Under the pieces are notes generated by a model that had not been told where the DNA came from, made no database searches, and worked only from the letters and a program-made list of their open reading frames with translations. Below are positions 53,325-61,065 of a stretch of DNA of 64,000 bases, piece after piece. Within the stretch, counting starts at the first letter, position 1. Each line of letters begins with the position of its first letter. The DNA is from a bacterium. GTDB taxonomy: Bacteria; Desulfobacterota; Deferrisomatia; Deferrisomatales; BM512. Where the stretch lies: the NCBI GenBank assembly GCA_004322275.1, contig SCTA01000019.1, positions 1 to 64,000 on the forward strand, written 5' to 3'. A program made the position numbers and the translations under genes.

Positions 53325-53525
53325 CTTGGCTTCGGCTTTTGCCGCGGAGCTTCGTCGCTACTCGCTCGCGCTCCTCGCCGTAGTCACGCTACTGTCTTCG
53401 TCGCGCTCACTGCGGGCTCCTTGCCCGGCGGCAAAATCCAAAGCCAATTTAACAGCAGCGGCGACTTTTCGCCCCTCCGCCAATGCGTTTTTTGAAGCCG
53501 GTGTTTCTCGCAACGTTTTCAATCT
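53325..53525 (+). repeat. GTAG-core dispersed repeat, copy f (MITE-like)
   Basis: Bases 53330-53440 repeat copy b (2632-2745, opposite strand) with about 90 percent identity, including GGCTTTTGCCGCG and GGCGGCAAAATCC ends and the GTAGTCACGCTAC core. The distal part to 53517 ends with TTCTCGCAACGTTTT, also found downstream of yhaM (1366-1382). It lies upstream of glyQ. Confidence 0.7.
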
Positions 53526-53583
53526 ATAAATCTACAAAAAGCACTGCCTTGCGCCCCGTTAGTTCGGCGCACTTTTCAGCATG

Positions 53584-54378
53584 CTAGGCGACGATATCTT
53601 CCCCGCCGTCCACTCCGAGGGTATTTCCCGTCATCCAGTAGGTTCCCGGCTCGGAAAGGAGCGCTATGGCTTCCGCGACGTCTTGAGGATTCGTCAGGCG
53701 GCCCGAGGGATTGCGTGAAATTGCGGTTTCGAGCATGACCTCGTGGCCGGGGATCTTCCGGAGAGCGGGGGTGTCGGTGACGCCCGCGCGGATCGCGTTT
53801 ACGGTTATGCCAAGGGGCGCAAGCTCCATCGCGAGCTGCCTGCAATGGGATTCCAGCGCCGCCTTCGCCGCGGAGACCGCGCCGTAGGTGGGCATGACCC
53901 TCGTGCCGCCGGAGGAGGTCATCGCGTAGACGCGGGAATTCTTCTCGAACATGTCGCGCTCGACGATATCCTGCACCCAGTAGACAAGGCTGTGGGCCAT
54001 GACGTTGGTGGTCATCTCCATCTGCGACTGGTTTATCTGCCCCGCCTCGTCGAGGAAGGGGCGAAGGGTGCCGTAGGCGAGGGTGTGCATGAGTACGCGT
54101 ATCTTGGTGCTCTGCCCGACGATCTCGCGAAATTCGTCGAGCACTTCCGCCCTCTTGTCGGGGTCGGCCGCGTTCACGTTGAAAAAGTGGACCTGAACCC
54201 CTTCGGCCTTCAACTCGCCAATGAGCTCCTCAACCGCGGGCATGCTCGTCTTCCTGTCGAGGTGAACGCCGAAAATGTTCATGCCTGCCTTCGCCATGCG
54301 CCTGCAGGTCGCCGCGCCGAAACCGCTCGACGCTCCAAGAGCCAAAAACCACTTACCGCTTAATGCCTTCGATCTCAA
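53584..54378 (-). CDS. fabL: Enoyl-ACP reductase, FabL-like short-chain dehydrogenase
   Basis: The protein has a Rossmann motif GASSGFGAATCRRMAKAGM near residue 16 and the catalytic pattern Y-X6-K (YGAVSAAKAAL). The Y-X6-K spacing is typical of FabI/FabL enoyl-ACP reductases, unlike Y-X3-K of ordinary SDRs. It ends VDGGEDIVA, as in NADP(H)-using SDRs. The enzyme probably completes each cycle of fatty acid elongation. TTG 54378 has GGAG six bases upstream and begins near the fold; an ATG at 54429 is possible but has no Shine-Dalgarno. FabL is favoured over FabI by the GXXXGXG loop. Confidence 0.82.
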   Translation of the reverse strand: MRSKALSGKWFLALGASSGFGAATCRRMAKAGMNIFGVHLDRKTSMPAVEELIGELKAEGVQVHFFNVNAADPDKRAEVLDEFREIVGQSTKIRVLMHTLAYGTLRPFLDEAGQINQSQMEMTTNVMAHSLVYWVQDIVERDMFEKNSRVYAMTSSGGTRVMPTYGAVSAAKAALESHCRQLAMELAPLGITVNAIRAGVTDTPALRKIPGHEVMLETAISRNPSGRLTNPQDVAEAIALLSEPGTYWMTGNTLGVDGGEDIVA

Positions 54379-54462
54379 ACTTTTCTCCAGTAACAAGTAC
54401 TGCGCCCCTTGCAGACGGCGGGCGCGCATCCGTTAAACATTTTATGTTAGCAAAATAGGGTT

Positions 54463-55212
54463 CTAAAGGTCAATCGACAGAAACTGATGAAGCTGCCCGA
54501 GGGATTTTGGTTCGCCTCCCAGAGCCCTGACGAGGGCTTTTTCTACGAAGCCGCCTATCTCCTCTTCCGTTTTTTTGGAGATGCGAAGCGACCCCAGCGA
54601 GGAAAAGTCCAGTGAAGAGGCCGAGCGCAGCGTCTTTACCGCCCCCGCCGAAATCCGCGCGGACCCTTGCGGGGCGCAGGAGGCGCAGTAAAGCACGCTA
54701 CCCGAAAGGGAGGTCGACTCCTCGGAAAGGGTCTCCCCGCAGGCTCCGCAGGGACTCGCGGCGATGGAATACCCCATGAGCGAGACGGCGCGGACCTGAA
54801 AGACCCGAAGGAGGCTCACCGGGTCCCCTCCCGCCTCCAGCCCGCGAAACCCGCCGTCGAGGAGGGAAAAGGGCTCTCCCGAGACCTCCCCCTCCCGCGC
54901 CAGCCCCCTGACGACCTCGACGAAGTGGCTGGCGACGGCGTAGCGCCTGATGTCGGAGACCGTCTTGGGGAAATCGCAGAGAAGCTCCACGCTCGACAGC
55001 GTTCCGAGCCCCGCTTCCCTCGGCGCGGCGTACTCGGCCCGGAAGAGCTTAGCGAAATCGAGCGCCCCGCCGAACCGCTTGCGCGATTTTTTCGCCCCTC
55101 TCGCCATCAGGCTCACCACCCCCGAGCCGGAGGTGAGGATGGTGACGATGAGGTCGGAATCGCGGTAGGGGACGGAACGGACGAGGTAGGCCGCCTCTGA
55201 TTTGGGCTTCAT
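54463..55212 (-). CDS. recO: DNA repair protein RecO
   Basis: RecO acts with RecR in loading RecA. The 249-residue protein starts at ATG 55212 (AAYLVRSVPYRDSDLIVTIL), the OB-fold N terminus. A zinc-finger pair (CGACGETL... and CASC) and an alpha-helical C-terminal part follow. The frame extends upstream to 55341 but that part overlaps nth and is not conserved. The start lies inside the end of nth, so the two are coupled. Confidence 0.88.
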   Translation of the reverse strand: MKPKSEAAYLVRSVPYRDSDLIVTILTSGSGVVSLMARGAKKSRKRFGGALDFAKLFRAEYAAPREAGLGTLSSVELLCDFPKTVSDIRRYAVASHFVEVVRGLAREGEVSGEPFSLLDGGFRGLEAGGDPVSLLRVFQVRAVSLMGYSIAASPCGACGETLSEESTSLSGSVLYCASCAPQGSARISAGAVKTLRSASSLDFSSLGSLRISKKTEEEIGGFVEKALVRALGGEPKSLGQLHQFLSIDL

Positions 55213-55214
55213 GG

Positions 55215-55868
55215 TCAAAGGAGCTTGCCGAGGCCGACGCGCGGGCAGAGCTCCAGCACCGGGCAGACGGGGCATTTGGGGGTTCTCGCTGTGCAAATCG
55301 CTCTTCCGTGGCGGATAAGTATCAAGTGGGCGGACCGCCATTTCTCCTCCGGCAGGAGGGCGGTCACGGATTTTTCAACCTCCGGAGGGGCTTTTGATCT
55401 GGAGAACCCCAGTCTGTAGCAGACCCTGCCGACGTGGGTGTCCACCGCGAAAGCCGGAACATTGAACCCCTGCGAGAGCACCACCGAGGCGGTCTTTCGC
55501 CCGACGCCGGGGAGAGCTTCAAGTTCCTCCCTTGCGGAGGGGACCTCCCCCTTGTGGTCCCTGACCACCGCTTTGGCGGCCTCCACGATGTTTCTGGCCT
55601 TGTTGCGGAAGAGTCCGATGGACCGGATGATCTCCTCGACTTCGGCGACTTTCGCCGAGGCGAGTTCCTCCGGCCCCGGAAAGCGCGCGAAGAGCGCCGG
55701 GGTGGTCGCGTTAACCCTCTTGTCGGTGCACTGCGCCGAGAGGATGGTCGAGACCAGGAGTTCCCACGGCGACCCGAAGACGAGACCGGGTTTCGGCTCC
55801 TCCTCCGGACCCTTCAGGAGGGCGAGGATTTTTTCGAGGCGGGCAGCCTCGCTTTTTTTATTTCGCAT
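55215..55868 (-). CDS. nth: Endonuclease III
   Basis: Nth is a DNA glycosylase/AP lyase for oxidised pyrimidines. From ATG 55868 it has 217 residues with ILSAQCTDKRVN, the helix-hairpin-helix LPGVGRKTASVVL including the catalytic lysine, the catalytic aspartate in AVDTHVGRV, and C-X6-C-X2-C-X5-C (CTARTPKCPVCPVLELC) for the 4Fe-4S cluster. Longer in-frame N termini (to 56096) overlap the divergent gene and its promoter and are rejected. Coupled with recO. Confidence 0.93.
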   Translation of the reverse strand: MRNKKSEAARLEKILALLKGPEEEPKPGLVFGSPWELLVSTILSAQCTDKRVNATTPALFARFPGPEELASAKVAEVEEIIRSIGLFRNKARNIVEAAKAVVRDHKGEVPSAREELEALPGVGRKTASVVLSQGFNVPAFAVDTHVGRVCYRLGFSRSKAPPEVEKSVTALLPEEKWRSAHLILIRHGRAICTARTPKCPVCPVLELCPRVGLGKLL

Positions 55869-55915
55869 GGCGCCAAGCTTACCAGAAAGCGCGGTCATAA
55901 AAAAAGCCCGGCAAC

Positions 55916-55944
55916 TTGACAGCGCCATACCTTGAGAATAAATT
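55916..55944 (+). promoter_or_regulatory. Sigma-70-type promoter for 55984 gene
   Basis: A perfect TTGACA (55916-55921) and TAAATT (55939-55944) are 17 bases apart, 40 bases before the start codon. Confidence 0.65.
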
Positions 55945-55983
55945 CGACCGGTCAACACTCCGCCAGAGGAACCGGAAGGCAAT

Positions 55984-56439
55984 ATGGGAAAATACGGCGA
56001 GCGGCTGCTCAAGGGGCCGGGCAAGGGACTTTCGCTCCTCGCCTTTGAAACCTCCAAAAAGAGCCGCATCATGAAAAAGAAGATGCGGATAAGCACCCTC
56101 GAAAAGCGGCTGAAAGAAGACCTGCGCGATCTGGGCAGCCTCGTCTACAACGATTACGAAAAGGGCCAAAAAGCCGTCTTCGAGGACGAGGACGTTCTCG
56201 CGCTCCTCGGAAACATAGAAAAAAACCGCAAGGAGCTGGATTTTCTCCGCGAAGTGATAGTGCGCATATCGAGGGCGAAAAAGGTCTTCCGCCTCCCGCG
56301 CGGCGCGGCCCCCTCCTCACCCTCCATCGTGGAAGTGGAATCACCCGTCGAAGACTCCCCAAGGATACCTCCGAAGGAGGGGCAGGCGGTAAAAAAGCGC
56401 AAACTCAACCCCTTCTCGAAAAAGACCCCGAAAAAGTAA
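55984..56439 (+). CDS. Hypothetical charged coiled-coil protein
   Basis: The 151-residue product is strongly charged. Residues about 26-100 are helical with heptad-like leucines (STLEKRLKEDLRDLGSLVYNDYEKGQ and LGNIEKNRKELDFLREVIVRI), probably a coiled coil. The C-terminal 50 residues are P/S/K-rich and end in a basic patch. No membrane segment or signal is present. Family not recognised. AGGAA/GGAAGG lies upstream and a good promoter precedes it, so it is probably real. It is divergent from nth. Confidence 0.7.
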   Translation: MGKYGERLLKGPGKGLSLLAFETSKKSRIMKKKMRISTLEKRLKEDLRDLGSLVYNDYEKGQKAVFEDEDVLALLGNIEKNRKELDFLREVIVRISRAKKVFRLPRGAAPSSPSIVEVESPVEDSPRIPPKEGQAVKKRKLNPFSKKTPKK

Positions 56440-56481
56440 AAATAAAACCTCTCTGGTCCTATATGTTTTCACGATTGTTTT

Positions 56482-56509
56482 CGCCTCCGGCTTCGGGGGC
56501 GTTTTTTTT
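56482..56509 (+). terminator. Intrinsic terminator
   Basis: CGCCTCCG and CGGGGGCG pair around GCTT and are followed by eight T, downstream of the 55984 gene and upstream of nrdJ control sites. Confidence 0.85.
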
Positions 56510-56527
56510 CGCTTGAATTTATGGCAG

Positions 56528-56574
56528 CCACTAAATATTGTGGCGTACTGTTCCTCTGACCCCAAGTACTGGTA
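56528..56574 (+). promoter_or_regulatory. Tandem NrdR boxes and nrdJ promoter
   Basis: CCACTAAATATTGTGG (56528-56543) matches the NrdR-box consensus at about 13 of 16 positions. A weaker, palindromic partner ACCCCAAGTACTGGTA (56559-56574) starts exactly 31 bases later, the spacing typical of paired NrdR boxes. A TATAAC -10 element (56589-56594) lies 17 bases after position 56571, so the second box would cover the -35 region. NrdR represses ribonucleotide reductase genes when dATP is high. Confidence 0.75.
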
Positions 56575-56639
56575 TTTGCGCTTAGGGATATAACGGCTAA
56601 AATTCAATTACTACATGCCTTTTTAAGGAGATTTTTTTC

Positions 56640-58892
56640 ATGTCGCTGACCAAAGCAGGCAAAATCGCGGAGATAATCAGTTCCAGGCCCGCGCCGGACT
56701 TCAAGGACAACGCCATTACCGTGCTGGAGCGGCGCTACCTGAAGAAAAACGAGCTGGGAGAAGTGCTGGAGACTCCCTCCGAGATGCTTGCCCGCGTCGC
56801 CTGGGCCGTGGCCCAGGGCGACCTCAACTACGACAAGAAGGCCGACGCCGAAGCGGTGGCGGAGCTCTTCTACGACATGATGGCCTCTCTGGAGTTTTTG
56901 CCCAATTCCCCGACGCTGATGAACGCGGGAAGAGAACTGGGACAGCTCTCGGCCTGCTTCGTCCTTCCCGTCGGCGATACGATGGAATCGATCTTCGAGG
57001 CGGTCAAGAACACCGCCCTCATCCACAAGTCCGGCGGCGGCACAGGCTTTTCCTTCAGCTCGATACGGCCCAAGAGCGACGTGGTGCGCTCCACCAACGG
57101 CGTCTCCTCCGGCCCCATCAGCTTCATGAAGGTCTTCGACACTGCCACCGAGATGATAAAGCAGGGCGGGACGCGGCGCGGGGCAAACATGGGAATACTG
57201 CGCGTCGATCACCCGGACATAGAGGAGTTCATCGCGGTAAAATCCGACAAATCCCTCCTCACCAACTTCAATCTGTCGGTCGCCATAACCGAAGCCTTCA
57301 TGGAGGCGGTACAGGCCGATGACGAATACGACCTTATAAACCCGAGAAACGGCGAGGTGACCAAAAAGCTTCGCGCCCGCGACGTCTTCGACCAGATTAT
57401 CCAGTCCGCCTGGGGCTCCGGCGAGCCGGGCATAGTCTTCATCGACAGGATGAACCGCGACAACCCCACCCCGGCGGTCGGCCCCATCGAGGCGACCAAC
57501 CCCTGCGGCGAACAGCCCTTGCTTCCCTACGAATCCTGTAACCTCGGCTCGATAAACCTCGCGAAGATGGAAAAATCCGGGCAGGTGGACTGGGACAAGC
57601 TGCGAAAGACCGTGGACAAGGCGGTTCACTTCCTCGACAACGTAATCGAGATAAACCGCTACCCGCTCCCGGAAATCGAGCGGATGACCCGCTCCAACCG
57701 CAAGATCGGCCTCGGCGTGATGGGGTGGGCGGACCTTCTCTACATGCTCGGCGTGCCCTACGGCTCCGAAGAATCCCTTAGGCTCGCCGCGAAGCTGATG
57801 AAATTCATCGACGACGAGGCGCTTAGGGCCTCGCAGAAGCTGGCGGAGGTTCGCGGACCCTTCCCCAACTTCCCGAATTCGATCTACGGCGGCAAAAACA
57901 AAAAGGGAGTAAGAAACGCCACCCGCACCACCATCGCACCCACCGGCACCATCTCGATAATCGCCGGTTGCTCTAGCGGCATCGAACCTCTCTTCTCTCT
58001 GGCCTTCATCCGCCGCGTTATGGACGGCACCGAAATGCTGGAGATAAACCCCGTCTTCGAGGCGGCGGCGAAAAAGGGCGGGTACTACTCCGAGGAGTTG
58101 ATGAAGCGCCTCGCGAAGGGCGAATCCCTTTCACACCTCGAAGGCGTGCCCGAGACCGCCAAAAAGATCTTCATCACCGCCCACGACATCACCCCCGAAG
58201 AGCACATACGCATGCAGGCCGCCTACCAGGCCCAGACCAACAATGCGGTATCCAAGACCGTCAACTTCCCCGAAGACGCCACCAGAGAAGAGGTGGCCGA
58301 GGTCTTCCGGCTCGCCTACAAGCTCGGGTGCAAGGGCGTCACCATCTACCGCGACAAATCCCGCGAGGGGCAGGTGCTGAATATCGGCAGCGAGGAAAGG
58401 AAAGAGTGCTGCCCCCCTTCCTCAGCCGCGGCCGACAGTAGGCCGCAAAAGCGTGACCGCCCGCAGGTGCTGGTCGGCAAGACCTACCAGATGCGCACCG
58501 GCTGCGGCCCCCTCTACATCACCATAAACGAAGACGACTGCGGCCTCTTTGAAGTCTTCACCACGATGGGCAAGGCGGGCGGCTGCGCCGCGAGCCAGTG
58601 CGAGGCGCTCGGCAGGCTCGTCTCCCTCTCCTGGCGCTTCGGCGTCGATGTAGAAGAGGTGGTAAAGAACCTTCGCGGCATAAGCTGCCACAAGCCCTTC
58701 GGCTTCGGCCCCGGCCGGGTCCTCTCCTGCGCCGATGCGCTCGCCCTCGCCGTCCAGAAACACTACAACCCCACCGGCGAAGTCGAAAAACCCTTCTCCC
58801 AGGTCGGAGCGTGCCCGGAATGCGGGGATGCGGTGGAACATGAAGAAGGCTGCTTGCTTTGCAGGAGCTGTGGTTACTCGGAGTGCGGTTGA
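56640..58892 (+). CDS. nrdJ: Adenosylcobalamin-dependent ribonucleotide reductase (class II)
   Basis: NrdJ makes deoxyribonucleotides using B12, with or without oxygen. The 750-residue protein has C106 (QLSACFV), the NPCGEQPLLPYESCNLGSINL loop with the thiyl-radical cysteine, the glutamate of that loop, and TIAPTGTISIIAGCSSGIEPLF. A TSCPD domain (about 615-720) and a C-terminal zinc-ribbon (CPECG...CRSCG) follow, as in the long NrdJ form. No B12 riboswitch was found upstream; control seems to be by NrdR. AAGGAG precedes the ATG. Confidence 0.95.
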   Translation: MSLTKAGKIAEIISSRPAPDFKDNAITVLERRYLKKNELGEVLETPSEMLARVAWAVAQGDLNYDKKADAEAVAELFYDMMASLEFLPNSPTLMNAGRELGQLSACFVLPVGDTMESIFEAVKNTALIHKSGGGTGFSFSSIRPKSDVVRSTNGVSSGPISFMKVFDTATEMIKQGGTRRGANMGILRVDHPDIEEFIAVKSDKSLLTNFNLSVAITEAFMEAVQADDEYDLINPRNGEVTKKLRARDVFDQIIQSAWGSGEPGIVFIDRMNRDNPTPAVGPIEATNPCGEQPLLPYESCNLGSINLAKMEKSGQVDWDKLRKTVDKAVHFLDNVIEINRYPLPEIERMTRSNRKIGLGVMGWADLLYMLGVPYGSEESLRLAAKLMKFIDDEALRASQKLAEVRGPFPNFPNSIYGGKNKKGVRNATRTTIAPTGTISIIAGCSSGIEPLFSLAFIRRVMDGTEMLEINPVFEAAAKKGGYYSEELMKRLAKGESLSHLEGVPETAKKIFITAHDITPEEHIRMQAAYQAQTNNAVSKTVNFPEDATREEVAEVFRLAYKLGCKGVTIYRDKSREGQVLNIGSEERKECCPPSSAAADSRPQKRDRPQVLVGKTYQMRTGCGPLYITINEDDCGLFEVFTTMGKAGGCAASQCEALGRLVSLSWRFGVDVEEVVKNLRGISCHKPFGFGPGRVLSCADALALAVQKHYNPTGEVEKPFSQVGACPECGDAVEHEEGCLLCRSCGYSECG

Positions 58893-58911
58893 TTTATAGA
58901 GTCTTTAGGTC

Positions 58912-58938
58912 GTCATTCCCGCGAAGGCGGGAACCCAG
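58912..58938. repeat. ATTCCC-type small hairpin repeat
   Basis: GTCATTCCCGCGAAGGCGGGAACCCAG folds as TTCCCGC/GCGGGAA around GAAG-like bases. It is the left edge of the 58.9-60.5 kb repeat island and a sibling of 25164-25189 and 60448-60479. Confidence 0.7.
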
Positions 58939-58958
58939 AGGCTGGATTAGGTGTAAAT

Positions 58959-59047
58959 GTAGGTTGCGGTTGAGCGCAGCGAAACCCAACAACACATCAG
59001 CGCAAGCCTTGTAATAGTCGGGTATCGCTACGCTCCACCAGACCTAC
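58959..59047. repeat. GTAGGTTG...CCTAC imperfect palindromic repeat
   Basis: GTAGGTTGCGGTTGAGCGCAGCGAAACCCAACA at the left and a TCGGGTATCGCTACGCTCC...CCTAC end at the right are inverted versions of each other with mismatches. Comparable GTAGGTTGGG/CCCAACCTAC elements are widespread in proteobacteria. It lies just upstream of the orphan gene at 59112. Confidence 0.55.
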
Positions 59048-59111
59048 GGGCTGTTCTCGTAATGAGCAAATCGGTACGAAATAACATATTCTGTTTAAGA
59101 GGAATTTATAT

Positions 59112-59804
59112 ATGAAAGTCTGGCTTACAATCGCTAGCCTAATTACATTGGGTATAAGCCTTTTGGCAGGCTTCAGTGGAAAAACTAGTGTCCTCGCTGT
59201 CGGGTTCCTTTCATTTGTTGTACTGCTGCTCATAGCAAACATAGACAGGGTCTCTGAATTCAAAGCTACTGGAACAGGAGTAGAGGCGAAGACGAGAGAC
59301 GTACTCCAACGTGCAGAGGTTACTCTGAGTGAACTTCAAGCGCTGGCAAAGCACGTTGGCATGGTAACCCTGTCACTAGTGAAGCGGAGCGGACGACTCG
59401 GAGGTTATTCGGATATAGAAGAGGAAGAGATAAAGAATTCAATTCTCGATGTAATGAAAAAAGTTGGCATACCTAACTCCGAGTGCCAAGAAGTGCTCCG
59501 TGAGTGGAACAAGTTCATTGAATACGACTATTTATTCTTTATTCTTGGAGGCAGTACCATTCCTGATGGAGATATTCCAGAAGTCCACAAAGAATGGAAA
59601 GCCTTACGTTCAGGGGGAATTGAGAAGATTCCGACATCGAAAGAAATCAAGGCCTTTCTAGAGAAACACCATTTTATGACACCGGATCTAGAACAATGGC
59701 TTCTGGATTACCAATGTTTTATTGATAAACGCATACACCGAAGACCCGAAGTTTGGCAACAGCGGCAAAGCATGGGGAGGCTTATGCAAAAAAAAGTCGC
59801 GTAG
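59112..59804 (+). CDS. Orphan membrane-anchored protein, likely horizontally acquired
   Basis: The 230-residue protein has two closely spaced N-terminal membrane segments (about 4-22 and 27-43), then a soluble domain starting with VSEFKATGTGVEAKTRDVLQRAEVTLSELQAL, a helical stretch that looks like a signalling linker. The rest is helical and charged with several Trp. No family is recognised. The base composition is clearly more AT-rich than all neighbours and codon use differs, and repeats bound it on both sides. AGAGGA precedes the ATG. A similar N-terminal layout occurs in unnamed accessory or stress-type proteins; no function is claimed. Confidence 0.75.
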   Translation: MKVWLTIASLITLGISLLAGFSGKTSVLAVGFLSFVVLLLIANIDRVSEFKATGTGVEAKTRDVLQRAEVTLSELQALAKHVGMVTLSLVKRSGRLGGYSDIEEEEIKNSILDVMKKVGIPNSECQEVLREWNKFIEYDYLFFILGGSTIPDGDIPEVHKEWKALRSGGIEKIPTSKEIKAFLEKHHFMTPDLEQWLLDYQCFIDKRIHRRPEVWQQRQSMGRLMQKKVA

Positions 59805-59854
59805 AGCGGGCTCGGCCCACCATTATTTAAAAACATTAATGTAATTATACACTT

Positions 59855-60420
59855 GCTGGGCTTCGCCCCGCGCCCCTTGTCACTTCTTTTAGAAAGAAGT
59901 GACCAAGAAATCGGCCCGGACCCGTCGCTCGCGCTTTAAAAAGCGCGACCACTTCGTTCCGGCTGGGCCGTACGGGGCACCCACTGCGCTTCGCTCCGTT
60001 AAGACCCCGCGCCGGCCCGACGCCTCCACTCGTTGCGCCGCGTACGGGCCCCGAAGGGGAACGAAAAGAAGGCTCGCAAATGAGCAAGGTAATTGTTGCT
60101 CATTTGCTCGAAGGTAGTTTCTCTACAGCTATTTTGAGATACATGTAGAAAAAATACCTTCGAGCCGATAACATAGAATTATCCTGTTTATCGGCGAGCC
60201 GTCCTTTCGTCCTTCCCGTGGCCCGTAGGTGACGCAGGGAGCGGAGGCGGAAAGGGCGGCGGGGGGGTCTTAGTGAGCGTAGCGAACGGGTGCCCCCTCA
60301 CGCCCCCGCCGCAGCGACCGGTCGCTCGTAGAGCGAGCGGAACCTTCCGGGCCGAGTTTTGTCCCACTTTTTCGACAAAAAGTGGGGCGCGGGTGCGGGG
60401 CGCGCCAAGCCCCGCAAAGG
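59855..60420 (-). repeat. Large mirror-arm palindromic element, copy 2
   Basis: This is the inverted counterpart of 16732-17293. The first part (59855-60106) corresponds to the right arm of copy 1 reversed, and the last part (60165-60420) to the left arm reversed. H3 hairpins are CAAATGAGCAA/TTGCTCATTTG (60077-60106) and CCGATAACA/TGTTTATCGG (60165-60194). The core CTCGAAGGTA (60107-60116), 38 bases, TACCTTCGAG (60155-60164) has the same length as in copy 1, and CTACAGCTATTT, GAGATAC and TGTA are shared. H1 hairpins lie at 59879-59903 and 60362-60386. Confidence 0.85.
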
Positions 60421-60447
60421 GTAAACGTGCGAAACACACAAAAGTCA

Positions 60448-60479
60448 CTGGTTTCCCGCATCCGCGGGAATGACGAAGG
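60448..60479. repeat. ATTCCC-type small hairpin repeat
   Basis: CTGGTTTCCCGCATCCGCGGGAATGACGAAGG is a TTCCCGC/GCGGGAA hairpin (one mismatch) with the same CTGG and GAATGACG flanks as the other copies. It follows the large element directly, as at copy 1. Confidence 0.65.
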
Positions 60480-60530
60480 AAAAGTGGTGCGTTACACCGC
60501 TTCGCGGCTAACGACACAAAACAACTAACG

Positions 60531-60923
60531 CTACTCCCCCGCTTCATTCCCCTTGGAGAGTTCCTGCTCCACCCACCTGTCTATCGTATCGGCGTCTTCT
60601 TTGGGGAGGTTTAGAAACTTAAGCCCAACGCCCGCTATAAAGTTCTGGTCGGGCCGATAACCCCGCTTCCAGACCACCTGGGCCTCGCAGGTGTAGACAA
60701 GGCCGCGGTCTCCGGGCAGGGAAAATTCGACGTTGAAGATATCGCCGATCGCTATGTCTTCGGAGGTGGCGATGAATATCCCTCCCCGGCTCAGGTTCAT
60801 GGCGTAACCCGACACTACGCGGCCGCCCGCGCTGCACTTCGCAACGCCGGAGAGCATCATGCATCGCGGGTGAATTCTCCTGTCTATGCCGGCTTTTCCG
60901 GCGCACCCCATGTCTCTGATCAT
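60531..60923 (-). CDS. PilZ domain protein
   Basis: The 130-residue protein is a single PilZ domain, the c-di-GMP receptor fold. Both ligand motifs are present: RxxxR in DRRIHPR near residue 16, and NxSxxG in MNLSRGGIFI near residue 43. ATG 60923 has GAGGTG eight bases upstream; a TTG at 60941 is less likely. It probably links c-di-GMP level to surface or motility behaviour; its effector is unknown. Confidence 0.9.
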   Translation of the reverse strand: MIRDMGCAGKAGIDRRIHPRCMMLSGVAKCSAGGRVVSGYAMNLSRGGIFIATSEDIAIGDIFNVEFSLPGDRGLVYTCEAQVVWKRGYRPDQNFIAGVGLKFLNLPKEDADTIDRWVEQELSKGNEAGE

Positions 60924-61065
60924 TACCTTCACCTCAATCAAGCGGTTTTCTTAAGGAATACCCCCTGATTGGGAAAACGCAAGAGAACCCGGACTTTGCT
61001 TTGGCCCTTTTTAAATTTGCTTCGGATTTTAGCGGGATTTAACGGCGGGACGTTGTGGGGAGTTT

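Noticed and set aside
56440-56640. Cobalamin riboswitch upstream of nrdJ
   Set aside because: Expected because the enzyme uses B12, but no B12-box-like sequence or large fold was found; NrdR-like sites explain the region better.
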